Origin: JAFDBW01 sp963723355
GTDB lineage: Bacteria; Desulfobacterota; Desulfuromonadia; Desulfuromonadales; BM103
DNA: 64,000 nt
Direction: 5' to 3'
Assembly: GCA_963723355.1 (NCBI GenBank)
Contig: CAVRQQ010000024.1
Coordinates: forward strand, 1-64,000
Both the position numbers and the translations under genes were made by a program. The notes under the pieces were generated by a model. It was not told where the DNA came from. It worked only from the letters and a program-made list of their open reading frames with translations, and did no database searches. Below are positions 1 to 9,205 of this stretch, one piece after another (the stretch's first letter is position 1; each line of letters opens with the position of its first letter).

Positions 1-4
1 AATC

Positions 5-787
5 TTATTTGTGATAACCAAGTCTCGTCGAAAGCTCTTCGCCAGAGCTTGTGACCAGCGGGATCAACTCGTTTTTGATGCGTTCATCGTTCAGGCGCAT
101 GTTTGGTCCGGAGACGCTGATCGAACCGACGATGCGGCGGGTGTAGTCACGGATCGGTGCCGCGACGCAACGAACCCCGAGGTCAAGTTCCTCGTTGTCA
201 ATCGCGTAGCCCTCTTCGGCGATGGTCTCCAACTCTTTTTTCAGTGCGTCACGCGACTTGAGCGTGGTTGACGTGTATGGTTTCAACTCCTTGTCCGGCA
301 GGATCTCATTGATTTCCTCGTCGGACATGTGAGCCAGGTGAATTTTGCCGGCAGCCGTGCAGTAGGCAGGCAGACGGGAGCCGACACGTGAGACGACGCG
401 TACGGTCATGTCCGTCTCAACCATATCGAGATAGACGACGTGACCTTCTTTGAAGATAGCGACGTAACAGGTTTCGTTACATTCGGCCACCATCTTTTCG
501 AGGATCGGTTTGGCCTGCCGCAGCAGGCCCATCTGCTTGATGAAGGTCTGGCCTAGCTCCAGCGCCTTGAGGCCGAGGCGGTAGTTTTCGGTGGCCTTGT
601 TCTGTTCGATATATCCTCGCGACTCTAGAGTCGCCAGAAGTCGAAACACGTTGTTCTTGTGCAGCTTGAGACGCTTGCTCAGTTCGGTGACGCCAAGTTC
701 GTCGACATCATCATGGAACTGTTCGAGCAGGTCCAGCGCATGGGAAACTGCCTGGATAATATATTCAGATTTTTCTTTGCGGGCCAT
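5..787 (-). CDS. IclR family transcriptional regulator
   Basis: 260-residue protein with the two-domain layout of IclR regulators. Residues of about 10-75 form a winged helix-turn-helix (LDLLEQF, ELGVTELSKRLKLHKNNVFRLLATLESRGYI). The rest is the GAF-like effector domain with typical blocks such as RVGSRLPAYCTAAGK and GVRCVAAPIRDY. Length matches the family. The start has an AAGGA box about 10 bases upstream. It is transcribed away from the universal stress gene, so the roughly 275-base intergenic region may hold operators for both. Members respond to small acids or aromatics, but the effector cannot be read from sequence. Confidence 0.93.
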   Translation of the reverse strand: MARKEKSEYIIQAVSHALDLLEQFHDDVDELGVTELSKRLKLHKNNVFRLLATLESRGYIEQNKATENYRLGLKALELGQTFIKQMGLLRQAKPILEKMVAECNETCYVAIFKEGHVVYLDMVETDMTVRVVSRVGSRLPAYCTAAGKIHLAHMSDEEINEILPDKELKPYTSTTLKSRDALKKELETIAEEGYAIDNEELDLGVRCVAAPIRDYTRRIVGSISVSGPNMRLNDERIKNELIPLVTSSGEELSTRLGYHK

Positions 788-1005
788 TTTTTCAGAATCC
801 TTGAGTAATTGGTGAGAAAACTACTTTATATTCAAGCAAGTCATATTTTCTAACGAAACGGAGTGAAACTGTCAAGGCAATTGGATATTTTCACGCCAGA
901 TTGCCGCCCCGGAAGATTTATCCAGAGGCCTTTATTTCTCTACCTTTATCGATTTTAAAATAGTGTTTTATAGATGTCAAACAGATAAGTCATTTTTCTG
1001 TGATG

Positions 1006-1034
1006 TTGACACTGGTCAAGGTGGCAGGTAAATT
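1006..1034 (+). promoter_or_regulatory. Sigma-70-like promoter before the universal stress gene
   Basis: TTGACA at 1006-1011 and TAAATT at 1029-1034 are separated by exactly 17 bases and lie about 30 bases upstream of the start at 1064. The -35 box is a perfect match and the -10 box matches four of six bases. A shine-dalgarno AGGAGG sits near 1050. Function is inferred from the match only. Confidence 0.5.
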
Positions 1035-1063
1035 CTGCTTAATGGGATTCAGGAGGACTGGAC

Positions 1064-1516
1064 ATGCTGACACTCAGTAAGAGGATAATCGTTGCCATCG
1101 ATGGATCGCCCCAGTCGGACAAGGCCGCCGAGGAGGCGGTTCGTCTGGCTTCGATTTCCGGCACCAAGTTCAAAAGCCAGCTGTATGCTGTGCTGGTCCT
1201 GCCGAGTATGAAAACCCCTTCTTTTACGGACTTTTTCCCGGACAAACCGGCAACGGAGATGCCCGGATGGGACGAGAAACGTGACCGGCTCTTCTATGTC
1301 GTCGAGAAAGCCGCCGCGGAAGCGGAGGTCGAGTTAGAGGCGCTTGTACTATATGGTGACCCTGCTGAAGAGCTGATGATGTTTGCCGAAGAGAAGGGCT
1401 GTGACGTAATCGTCATCGGCTCTTCGGGAAAAGGCCGCATGAAACGTACCTTGCTGGGCAGTGTCTCCACAAAAGTGGCCCTGCACGCCCACTGCTCCGT
1501 TTACATCGTTCGTTGA
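1064..1516 (+). CDS. Universal stress protein (UspA family)
   Basis: 150-residue single-domain Usp protein. It opens with the usual beta strand and Asp (RIIVAIDGSPQSDKAAEEAVRLA) and ends with the ATP-binding signature G-x2-G-x9-G-S (GSSGKGRMKRTLLGSVS) followed by VYIVR. Presence of this signature suggests the nucleotide-binding subclass. A good AGGAGG box precedes the ATG. It is a single gene, convergent with the next gene at 1539. Family members modulate stress survival, and the specific role here is unknown. Confidence 0.93.
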   Translation: MLTLSKRIIVAIDGSPQSDKAAEEAVRLASISGTKFKSQLYAVLVLPSMKTPSFTDFFPDKPATEMPGWDEKRDRLFYVVEKAAAEAEVELEALVLYGDPAEELMMFAEEKGCDVIVIGSSGKGRMKRTLLGSVSTKVALHAHCSVYIVR

Positions 1517-1538
1517 CCGTTCTGTCGACCGGATCCAC

Positions 1539-2354
1539 TCAACTCGCCAGATCCCCGGTCCGGGGAGCAGAATTCCTGGTTTCCTGACACATATATTTGT
1601 ATAGCTCACCCAGGGTCTCCTGAATCAATTCGGGTTCTTTCGGGAATTCGTGAGGAGCCAGTTCCAGGACCAGTGCCTGGTCGTAGTCGGTTTCCCTGAG
1701 GTGATTCAGGAAACGGGTCAGCGGCAGGGCCCCGTGTCCCGGGAAGAGGTGCTCCTGGCCATTGCCGTAATCGGAGAAATGGATGTTGCGCATCCTGCCG
1801 GAATCATAGTACTGGTGGAAATCGCCGAGAAAGTCGGTGTGCATTGAACCACAGTGCGCGGTGTCAAAGGTCAGGTAGAGGTTACGCTCCTCCATAAAGC
1901 GCACCATGTTCTCGATCTTGGTCAGCATGTACGGGTTCATCTTGAATTGTGGCAGGCACGGCATGTTCTCAATTGTAATCAGGACGCCATTCTGGCCTAT
2001 TTCGGCCTGGAAATCCTTAATCCGTTTCAGCCATCGCCAGAACTTGAATTCGAAGTGCAGCCAATTCGGAGGATGAAAATTGATCAGCGGCACCCCCCCG
2101 TTTAGAGCCAGTTCGGCACAGCGCTTGAGCTGGTCGATCTTGTTGCCCCAGCCGTCTATTTCAAAAAAAGGGGCGTGAAGCGAAAGCACCGGGTGGATCT
2201 TTTGCAGCTCTTGCAGGTGCCTCAAAGCCTGTGACCCGGAGAAGTCATGGTTGATGATCACTTCCAGACCGTCAAAACCTGCAACCCTGGCCATTTCAAA
2301 GACCTGGGTTGAGGGTAAGGTGTAAAGACTTCCTGCAGAGAGTATCAGCTTCAT
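1539..2354 (-). CDS. Sugar phosphate isomerase/epimerase (AP endonuclease 2-type TIM barrel)
   Basis: 271 residues with the xylose-isomerase-like TIM barrel pattern: MARVAGFDGLEV near the N-terminus, HAPFF at about residue 60, a metal-ligand Glu in ITIENMPCLPQ, FDTAHCGSMH, IHFSDYGNGQEHLFPGHG, and VLELAPHEF near the end. These are the His/Glu/Asp metal-binding blocks of the family. The substrate cannot be told, since relatives include endonuclease IV-like, inosose and sugar epimerase enzymes. It stands alone, downstream of the symporter genes on the same strand with a roughly 100-base gap. Confidence 0.82.
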   Translation of the reverse strand: MKLILSAGSLYTLPSTQVFEMARVAGFDGLEVIINHDFSGSQALRHLQELQKIHPVLSLHAPFFEIDGWGNKIDQLKRCAELALNGGVPLINFHPPNWLHFEFKFWRWLKRIKDFQAEIGQNGVLITIENMPCLPQFKMNPYMLTKIENMVRFMEERNLYLTFDTAHCGSMHTDFLGDFHQYYDSGRMRNIHFSDYGNGQEHLFPGHGALPLTRFLNHLRETDYDQALVLELAPHEFPKEPELIQETLGELYKYMCQETRNSAPRTGDLAS

Positions 2355-2452
2355 CTATGTAATTACTGTGGTTAAATAAAACGTTTTTTTATAATTTCGC
2401 GCATTATAGCAGGCCGGCCGACTGATCAATCCGGTGCCCATCTAAGAAAATT

Positions 2453-3973
2453 TCAGGGGCTGTGAACTTTCTCAACCAGGAAGCGTCGCAGGTGTTCCGG
2501 TGGAGGAGGGGTCAGTCGCGACACGATGATCATCGTCAGGATGACCAGCGGTGCACCAATCAGGGCCGATGATGTTGGTGGCAGTACAGCACGTAATAGC
2601 GGGAAAATGTGCCCGAACAGAATCGGGGCGAAAGTGATCGCGATGCCCACCAGCATTCCGGCTATCGCCCCGTACTTGTTGGCCCGGTCCCACCAGATGC
2701 CAAGCAGGAAGACCGGGAAGAGCGTGTTGCCGGCGAGGGCGAAGGCGACCGCGGTGATCTGGGCAATCAGTCCCGGCGGGTTGACCGCGATCACCAGGAC
2801 AATCAGAGCCAGAACCAGGGTTGCTCCCTTGGCGACCAGCAGCAGGTGCCGCTCGTTGGCATTCGGATTGATCAGGCGGTAGTAGATGTCATAGGAAACT
2901 GCCCCGGCAGCCGTGACCAGAAGACCGGTAATGGTGCTGATCGCAGCAAGGATGCCACCTACAGCGAGCACACTCACCAAAAGTTCATTGACCCCGACCC
3001 ATTCCGCGGTTTTGATAACGATGATATCCGCAATGGCCCGGGCTTCAACCGGGTCGAATGCGACTCCGGACCGCTCCATCCAATTGCGCGCGAAGGCACC
3101 GAAGGCCGGCGCACTCCAGTACAGAAGGCCGATGAAAAAAATTCCCCATACTACTCCCCACCGGGCGTCGCGGGTGTTCGGTACGGTGTAAAAACGTGAC
3201 AGGACATGCGGCAACCCGGCCGTGCCTACCATCAGTGTGAAGCAGAGTGCAATCCACTCGTAGGGAGAGCCGAAAGTCCAGGGGAAGAGGTAGGCGCTGG
3301 AAACCTGCTCGGGAAGATCACGCAGCGCATTGCCGTAGCTGAATTGTGGCAGGAGCCAGTTGTAGCCGAGTTTTTTTGCAATCATCATCAACGGGATGAC
3401 GAAGGAGAGAATCAGGACCAGGTAGTGCATCTGCGGGTTGCGCGCTGCCTTCAACGCCCCGGCGATGATCAGGTAAGCTAAGGTTACCACAATGCCGAAA
3501 ATCAGTGCCTGGGTATACTCGATACCGAACATCCAGGCAAAGACCAGCCCGATCCCCTTGTATTGGGCAACGCAGTATATCAGTGAGATGATGATCGCGA
3601 TGACCGCAGAAATGACCCGGGCTACCGAGGAATCATAGCGGGCCCCAACAAAATCCGGCGCCGTGTATTTGCCAAAGCGGCGAATCTGGCTGCCCATCAG
3701 GACCAGGAGCAGAACGTACCCGCCGGTCCAGCCAAGGATGTAGGCGAAGGCGAAATAGCCATTCAGAAAAAAGACCCCGGCAATTCCGAGAAAAGATGCT
3801 GCGCTCATCCAGTTGGATGCGATGGCCGCACCGATATTGGCATGACCGATCGAACGAACCTGCAGACCGTAGCCGCCCTTGTCCTGCCGCCGTGACATGA
3901 GACCGACGACCAGGGAGACAATGAGCACGCATGCCAGCATGAAAAACGGCGTGTATCTGACCGAATACTCCAT
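2453..3973 (-). CDS. Sodium:solute symporter (acetate/monocarboxylate permease type)
   Basis: 506-residue polytopic membrane protein with about 13 hydrophobic segments. The early block SIGHANIGAAIASNWMSAASFLGIAGVFF is the conserved SSS-family TM1-TM2 region, and GLPHVLSRFYTVPNTRDAR is typical of the ActP-like branch. It lies 10 bases downstream of a DUF4212 small subunit, an arrangement known for two-gene acetate-type symporters of Geobacter relatives. It probably drives Na+-coupled uptake of acetate or another short organic acid across the inner membrane. The substrate is inferred from family and context. Confidence 0.9.
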   Translation of the reverse strand: MEYSVRYTPFFMLACVLIVSLVVGLMSRRQDKGGYGLQVRSIGHANIGAAIASNWMSAASFLGIAGVFFLNGYFAFAYILGWTGGYVLLLVLMGSQIRRFGKYTAPDFVGARYDSSVARVISAVIAIIISLIYCVAQYKGIGLVFAWMFGIEYTQALIFGIVVTLAYLIIAGALKAARNPQMHYLVLILSFVIPLMMIAKKLGYNWLLPQFSYGNALRDLPEQVSSAYLFPWTFGSPYEWIALCFTLMVGTAGLPHVLSRFYTVPNTRDARWGVVWGIFFIGLLYWSAPAFGAFARNWMERSGVAFDPVEARAIADIIVIKTAEWVGVNELLVSVLAVGGILAAISTITGLLVTAAGAVSYDIYYRLINPNANERHLLLVAKGATLVLALIVLVIAVNPPGLIAQITAVAFALAGNTLFPVFLLGIWWDRANKYGAIAGMLVGIAITFAPILFGHIFPLLRAVLPPTSSALIGAPLVILTMIIVSRLTPPPPEHLRRFLVEKVHSP

Positions 3974-3983
3974 GGGCCCTCTC

Positions 3984-4313
3984 CTAACGCCGCCTGCGAT
4001 AGCTGGAACCCAGCCAGTCGATCAGGATGTTGAAGAAAAAACAGAGAAAAATAAACCAGAGGATCAAAAACTGCCCGCTGTACCAGAAATAGGCCGGTAT
4101 ACCGAAGATATAAGGAACTTCGGACAGGGTGCGGGCCGGATCGTTATGAGTGAAAGCCAGGTGAATCGGCATGCCGAAGGTCATAACTCCCCAGGCAGCA
4201 AGTGTGATCCAGATGATCGTCACTTCTTTACGCATGAACCCGGCGCGCGGACGGAAGAAGTTGATGCGCAGGTCCTCCCTGTTCTCAGGATCCTGACGAT
4301 TGCGATGAGGCAT
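3984..4313 (-). CDS. DUF4212 small subunit of solute symporter
   Basis: 109 residues with two hydrophobic segments (IIWITLAAWGVMTFGMPI and FLILWFIFLCFFFNILIDWL) and a basic C-terminus. This matches DUF4212 proteins, which are encoded directly upstream of a sodium:solute symporter and are thought to be its accessory subunit. The 10-base gap to the symporter gene indicates co-transcription and probably translational coupling. No catalytic motif is expected. Confidence 0.85.
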   Translation of the reverse strand: MPHRNRQDPENREDLRINFFRPRAGFMRKEVTIIWITLAAWGVMTFGMPIHLAFTHNDPARTLSEVPYIFGIPAYFWYSGQFLILWFIFLCFFFNILIDWLGSSYRRRR

Positions 4314-4411
4314 GGTGCGGTTCTCCTCTAGGAGTCGCCTTGCGGCAGCGACGGGAATAAGTCGATCCTTGCTTAGGATACATTAACCCAAAGGCTTTGC
4401 CAATGTCGGTT

Positions 4412-5608
4412 TCATGGCCGCGCTTTCATGACTTCGGCGAGGACCGTGGTTGCAAAGCTGCCTTTCGGCAGTGAAAATGACAGCAGCAGATCGTCGCCGT
4501 CCGCGACGCATGCCGCCGCCTGGATCGGCACCCGCAATGGACGTCTCTCCCCCTCCATGGCCAGGCCGCCGGAAAGACGGAAGGATCGCAGCGTCAGCCC
4601 TTCCTTGTCGAGCAGGCCCTCCTCAAGCAATCCGGCTTGTGCTTCGGCCAGCTTTGTTTTGAAACCGTAGAGCGGTGCGGTGGCGCTGATTTCAAATGCG
4701 TCGGCACGTGGCTGCTCTGCTGCCGGATCGGTCACCACGAAGCAGGCCCCGTTGACATGCTTGAATGCAATGTCGCCGGGCCAGATCTTGTTTATTGATT
4801 TCATCCGCATGTCAAGCAGCCGGTCGAACAGGCTCGACTGATATGCCGAAAGGTAGAGCCGCAGTAACTTGCGGGGCATGGCCAGCACCGCTTTTTTGGG
4901 GGGAGTCCCCTGCTTGAGCAGCCTGAGCAGTGTGCGTTCGGGGCGGCAGTGTCGGGGCAATTTTTCGATCGCGGTCTCTATGTCTCCTTTGTGATAGGCT
5001 GCGGCGGCCTCACGCCAGCCGGGGTGCAAGATTGACAATGGGTCGCCAACGATCTCGCCAACCGCTGCGTCAAAGTCCTGATTGAGGATCGCCCGACCGA
5101 TCCGGTGTGAATTGTCCAGTGAACCATAGCGCTGCTCGCCAAAGCGGTTCGGTACCCCGGATTCCTCAAGCAGGGCCAGGATCTCCAGTGCTTTCCGCAA
5201 CGACCCCGGTTCCGGCTGGTGGATGCGAATCCGGAAATGATTGCCGGCCAGGTGTCCGGGGCGCAGTTTGTTGCGATGCAGGGCCGCCGAAAGAATTGTC
5301 ACACCGGGGATTTCCAGCCCCTTGATGTCGCCGGGCTTGCGTAAAGGCACAGAAACGGTCTGTCGGGTAATCGCCTGGGCATCCTTGAGTCCGGCATATC
5401 CGAGATCTCGCTCCTTGCAGTCCAGGGCTATCGCCAGTTCCCTGAGCAGGTCATAGGTGGTCAATCCCTGCTTTTCGATCGTCAGGTAAAGGTGGTCCCC
5501 CTCCCCGGAAGGCTGGTAAAGCGGGATTTCCTCAACCCGGAAGTCCTCAGGCTGATGACGGATCGTTCCGCCAATCCCCGGGATCTGGTCGGTCAGGTAC
5601 TCAGTCAT
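4412..5608 (-). CDS. truD: tRNA pseudouridine(13) synthase TruD
   Basis: 398 residues starting MTEYLTDQIPGIGGTIRHQPEDFRVEEI. The frame is open further upstream, but that part is the overlapping trmB gene read in another frame, so the start at 5608 is chosen. The catalytic block GLKDAQAITRQTVSV carries the active-site Asp of the TruD family, followed by NHFRIRI and NRFGEQRYG. The enzyme isomerises U13 in tRNA-Glu. Its start overlaps the trmB stop by about 8 bases, so the two tRNA-modification genes are coupled. Confidence 0.93.
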   Translation of the reverse strand: MTEYLTDQIPGIGGTIRHQPEDFRVEEIPLYQPSGEGDHLYLTIEKQGLTTYDLLRELAIALDCKERDLGYAGLKDAQAITRQTVSVPLRKPGDIKGLEIPGVTILSAALHRNKLRPGHLAGNHFRIRIHQPEPGSLRKALEILALLEESGVPNRFGEQRYGSLDNSHRIGRAILNQDFDAAVGEIVGDPLSILHPGWREAAAAYHKGDIETAIEKLPRHCRPERTLLRLLKQGTPPKKAVLAMPRKLLRLYLSAYQSSLFDRLLDMRMKSINKIWPGDIAFKHVNGACFVVTDPAAEQPRADAFEISATAPLYGFKTKLAEAQAGLLEEGLLDKEGLTLRSFRLSGGLAMEGERRPLRVPIQAAACVADGDDLLLSFSLPKGSFATTVLAEVMKARP

Positions 5609-6303
5609 TTTCTGCCATCTGCCAGCGGATCCGGAACCCGCGCTGCACTTCCGGTATCGGCAGGTTGTGGCGTGAGACGGCCATGTCCCTCTGGTAGTGA
5701 ATGAAGTAGATGTCCTGGCCCCTGTCGAGAAAACGCTGCATATACTTGGAGATCGGGTAGCCGGGAAGGGCTGTGGTCCATGCGGTCGCCAGCATGTTGC
5801 GATAACCGGCCAGATCGTGAATCTGTCCGGCGACATCTTCGGCATAGTCATCGAAGTCGGTGCTGAAGTAGAAATCTCCCCCGGGTTTGAGGTAATGCGC
5901 AAGGGTTGCGAGGAAGTTGCGGTTGACTAGCCGCCGCTGCCGATGCCGTTTCTTTGGCCATGGGTCAGGGCAGTTGATGTACACGGCGGCAAGGCTTTCC
6001 GGTTGCAGTCCCCTGGCCAGCAGCCAGCGCGCCTCGACCCGTAAGACCCGGATATTGTCCAGGCCCGAAAGATCGATCTTGGCACAGGTCTTCAGGCAAC
6101 CCTTGTTGTAGATGTCAATGGCGATAAAGTTTATTTCCGGCTGCATGCGGGCCCGTTGCAGGACAAAGTGGCCGGTGCCACAGCCGATCTCGAGAGCGAG
6201 GGGATTGCTGTTGCGAAAAATCTCAGCCCAGTCCGGCGGGCTTTCAAAGCCCGCTGTCAGCGATAAAGTTGGGAGACAGAATCGGAATTACACGTTGGGT
6301 CAT
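5601..6303 (-). CDS. trmB: tRNA (guanine-N7-)-methyltransferase TrmB, apparent frameshift
   Basis: The C-terminal 181 residues (5601-6146) are open and carry the TrmB signature NCPDPWPKKRHRQRRLVNRNFL and the FYFSTDFDDYA block. Upstream in the same frame the SAM-binding motif LEIGCGTGHFVLQRAR is readable back to about 6250. Beyond that, the natural start MTQRVIPILSPNFIADSG at 6303 is in another frame, giving a premature TGA. One base indel near 6245-6252 restores a normal protein of about 233 residues. The enzyme forms m7G46 in tRNA. I regard the break as a likely sequence error. Confidence 0.85.
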
Positions 6304-6317
6304 ATCGGGTCGGTTGG

Positions 6318-6656
6318 TTAGGGGTTGTGCTCTTGTTCCCTTGGTTTTATCAGATAGATCAGGGCCTCTATTTCTTCGTCGGAGAGGTGACTGAAGTCGG
6401 GCATGCTGCCATCTGCATGCGTCCCGGGCTGGTTGACCAATTGCAGTCTGATCTCCGCCCACGACAGGCGCTCGCGCATCTCCTCAAAACTGCCGGCCTC
6501 CCTGCCGCCATCTCCTTCGAAGGTATGGCAGGCTTTGCAGCCCTGGGAGTTGAGGAGCTTCCGCGCCAGCGCGGTATCCTTGGCCAGGCTGTCGAAAGGC
6601 AGATATGTAACGATGATCAGGGCCAATCCGCAGATCATGGACAAGGTACGTAACAT
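6318..6656 (-). CDS. Small c-type cytochrome, monohaem
   Basis: 112 residues. An N-terminal hydrophobic signal (about residues 1-25) precedes one haem-binding motif CKACH at residues 40-44. SMPDFSHLSDEEIEALIYLI downstream supplies the likely axial Met and the C-terminal helix of class I cytochrome c. It is periplasmic by inference. It ends 15 bases before the trmB start on the same strand. Partner proteins are not visible, so its place in electron transfer is unknown. Confidence 0.87.
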   Translation of the reverse strand: MLRTLSMICGLALIIVTYLPFDSLAKDTALARKLLNSQGCKACHTFEGDGGREAGSFEEMRERLSWAEIRLQLVNQPGTHADGSMPDFSHLSDEEIEALIYLIKPREQEHNP

Positions 6657-6821
6657 CAGGTCTCCGGAACAAAGGGTAAATCGCTTAAAACAGCATAACC
6701 AAGATTGGGCTGTTCGCCAAGCGGCTAAATGGGGAAAGAGCTTGAAATCATTCCCTTGCCCAAGTAATCTGGCGCGGTAAAGTTATCAGACCATCTATAC
6801 CCTTTTCAAGGAGTTATCTTA

Positions 6822-7835
6822 ATGCTGATAGTCATGCATCACTCGGCAACCGACGAGCAGGTCCGGGCAGTCACAGACGCTGTGGAAGCGATGGGCCTGA
6901 TCGCGGAACCGATTCCTGGGAGCCTGAGAACAGCTATCGGGGTCCTCGGCAACCAGGGTTATGTCGATGATACAACGATCCGCGAACTGCCCGGTGTACG
7001 CGAAGTCATTCACGTCAGCAAGCCCTACAAACTGGTCTCCCGTGATTTTCATCCAGAACCCTCGGTGGTTGAGGCTGGTGGTGTCAAGTTCGGTGATGGC
7101 CAGCCACCGGTACTGATCGCCGGGCCCTGCACAGTGGAGAGCGAGGAGCAGATGCTGGCTGCAGCCCGACTGGTGAAAGAGGCCGGCGCGCACATGCTGC
7201 GCGGCGGCGCTTTCAAGCCGCGGACCGGGCCGCACAGTTTCCAGGGCCTTGGTGTTGAGGGCCTGAAGTACCTGCGCCAGGCCGGTGATGCGGAAGGTCT
7301 GCCGGTGATTACCGAAGTCATGCGCATTGAACAGCTTGAAACGATCTGCCGGTACGCGGACGTGCTGCAGATCGGGGCCCGCAATATGCAGAATTTCGAT
7401 CTCCTCAAAGAAGTTGGCAAGCTCAGGCATCCGGTCCTGCTGAAACGCGGCATGAGTGCCACCATCGAGGAATTCCTCTCGGCGGCTGAATATATTCTGG
7501 CCGAAGGGAACCCGCAGGTTATTCTTTGTGAACGGGGCATCCGGACCTTTGAAAAAGCGACCCGCAATACCCTTGATCTCAGTGTCGTCCCCCTGATCCG
7601 TGAAATGAGCCATTTGCCGATCGTGGTCGATCCGAGCCATGCGACCGGACGCCGCAGCCTGGTCGGACCGATGGCCAAGGCGGCAATCGTGGTTGGGGCG
7701 CACGGTGTCATGATCGAGGTCCACCCGGACCCGGACAAGGCCCTTTGTGATGGTGCCCAGAGCCTGACCGGTGAAGGTTTCAGTCAGCTGGTCGCCGAGT
7801 TGAATCGATTGCAGGGGTTGCTGGTATCGGTTTAG
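6822..7835 (+). CDS. aroF: 3-deoxy-7-phosphoheptulonate synthase, type I-beta
   Basis: 337 residues. The N-terminal 70 residues form the ferredoxin-like/ACT-type regulatory fold seen in Thermotoga-type DAHP synthases (MLIVMHHSATDEQVRAV). The barrel follows with LIAGPCTVESEEQM, RGGAFKPRTGPHSFQGLG, TEVM and VVDPSHATGRRSLV, which carry substrate and metal ligands. It catalyses the first step of aromatic amino acid synthesis from PEP and erythrose 4-phosphate. An AAGGAG box precedes the ATG. A second, unrelated-class DAHP synthase lies at 37.3-38.4 kb. Confidence 0.94.
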   Translation: MLIVMHHSATDEQVRAVTDAVEAMGLIAEPIPGSLRTAIGVLGNQGYVDDTTIRELPGVREVIHVSKPYKLVSRDFHPEPSVVEAGGVKFGDGQPPVLIAGPCTVESEEQMLAAARLVKEAGAHMLRGGAFKPRTGPHSFQGLGVEGLKYLRQAGDAEGLPVITEVMRIEQLETICRYADVLQIGARNMQNFDLLKEVGKLRHPVLLKRGMSATIEEFLSAAEYILAEGNPQVILCERGIRTFEKATRNTLDLSVVPLIREMSHLPIVVDPSHATGRRSLVGPMAKAAIVVGAHGVMIEVHPDPDKALCDGAQSLTGEGFSQLVAELNRLQGLLVSV

Positions 7836-7911
7836 GATTTGTTGGTTGGCGAACGTTTGCATGATGACAGGCGAGAACATTGGCACTGCCGTACTTTGAT
7901 GATGAAATAAC

Positions 7912-7958
7912 CCCATGCTTCCCTCTCTTTTATGGAGAGGGGGGACGCATGGGGCGAC
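7912..7958 (-). terminator. Strong hairpin between aroF and the lipoprotein gene
   Basis: CCCCATGC at 7912 pairs with GCATGGGG ending near 7956, with an inner CCTCTC/GAGAGG stem. On the minus strand it is followed by a short T-rich run, fitting a terminator for the operon that ends at 8024. There is no T-run on the plus side. Confidence 0.5.
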
Positions 7959-8023
7959 TGGGAACCTTTAAGGGCTGAGCAAAGCTGGTCATTTAGTCAC
8001 ATCTTGCCCCATGATTTTATTCC

Positions 8024-9195
8024 CTAGAATTCAGGCAGTTCCGGCGGGCGTTGATCGAATATCGTCGTAAAATTAAAGCTTTGAGGTTGCTCGAGGCTGT
8101 TGCCGTACTTATCAGCGATACCGGTAAGGTAAACCTGGTATGTCGTAAATGCCCTCAGATAGCTCTCAGTCGTAAAGTTGACTTCCTTTAAAGTCGGGTC
8201 GTAAGAGATCGTTCCGGGCATCGGACCCTGTCGGGCCGATGATCTGGATAGTCTCTTGCGATATCGATGCCGGATCGATCTCTTCGTCGAAGATCAGAGA
8301 GACAACGACGTCGATGGAGGCGTTGCCGTCAACAAGGGGTCTCTGTTTGATGACCTTTGGAGGTGTCATATCCCAAATCGTATTCGTGACCTGCATGCGC
8401 TCGACATAACGATCCAAAAGCTCTGCATTAAGACGGGTGGTATTGATTCCCTGCAAAACCGCCGTTTTGGTCTCCTCAATCGCGATAGCCTCTTCTGCGG
8501 AGACAAGGCCCAGAGCAATGGCATCACAGTTGTTCACAATCTGGTCACTTATCATCAGGGAAATTGCCGCTCTCTTACCCTCAGCGTTTTCGACACCGAG
8601 ATTCAGTTCAATCTCCTTCTGCAGACTCCCCATTAATCCTGCGATGATTCTGGCTGCGCGATGAGCCCTCCCCAGCCCTGTGTTGCTCGGCGCCTGGATA
8701 TAATCTTCAAAGAGGGAGATGTTGCTGCTCAAGCCCAAGTTGTGAAAGGACCCGAATCTCAGCTTCCTGCAGCGAAAGGGTTGAATCTTTGCTGAGTTCA
8801 TGATTGACCAGCGTAGTCAAAGGCGAAATAAATGCCCATTTGCCCGCAGGGGCTTCTAGCTGATAACTTTCGGCAACATATTGGTTGGGTTGGTCTTCAT
8901 CAATCGTTTTGCCGGCGATAACTTCGGCGACGACCGGGTAAAGATTCCCTTCTCCCTGCTCGATGTCCAGCGAAAAATGACCTTGAGCCCCAGACTCGGT
9001 CGAGGGTTCGCCGGGGTCCGGCATCCGGTTCCCGTTGCGATCAAGGAAGACTATGGCACCAGATAGATAGCCGTCGGCAACCTGGCCGTTTAACACAACG
9101 GCAGAATCACCGCCATCTTCACCTCCTCCGCAGGCGGTCACAATCAAGAGCAGAGAAGCGACAAGGGGCATTTTGATAAATTTGAAAGTACACAT
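8024..9195 (-). CDS. Secreted lipoprotein with C-terminal Ig-like domain, two apparent frameshifts
   Basis: The start is MCTFKFIKMPLVASLLLIVTACGGG, a lipoprotein signal with lipobox TAC and a shine-dalgarno AGGAG before 9195. Next come a carboxypeptidase-regulatory-like segment (VLNGQVADGYLSGAIVFLDRNGNRMPDPGE) and a helical region (ISPLTTLVNHELS). The final part, PPKVIKQRPLVDGNASIDVVVSLIFDEEIDP onward, resembles the SbsA-type bacterial Ig-like fold. The frame breaks near 8735 (LSQLGL) and 8218 (GPTGS/MPGTISYDP); single-base repairs give about 390 residues. It begins 10 bases after the repeat protein gene and shares its operon. Function unknown, probably surface or periplasmic. Confidence 0.75.
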
Positions 9196-9205
9196 TTCAA
9201 CTCTC

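Noticed and set aside
6819..7916. 365-codon open frame on the minus strand opposite the type I-beta DAHP synthase
   Set aside because: It mirrors a clearly recognised gene, has no family motif, and is rich in residues expected from antisense of GC-rich coding DNA.
7836..8023. Possible attachment site or mobile element boundary at the strong hairpin
   Set aside because: The hairpin is well explained as a terminator and no integrase, transposase or flanking direct repeat is visible.
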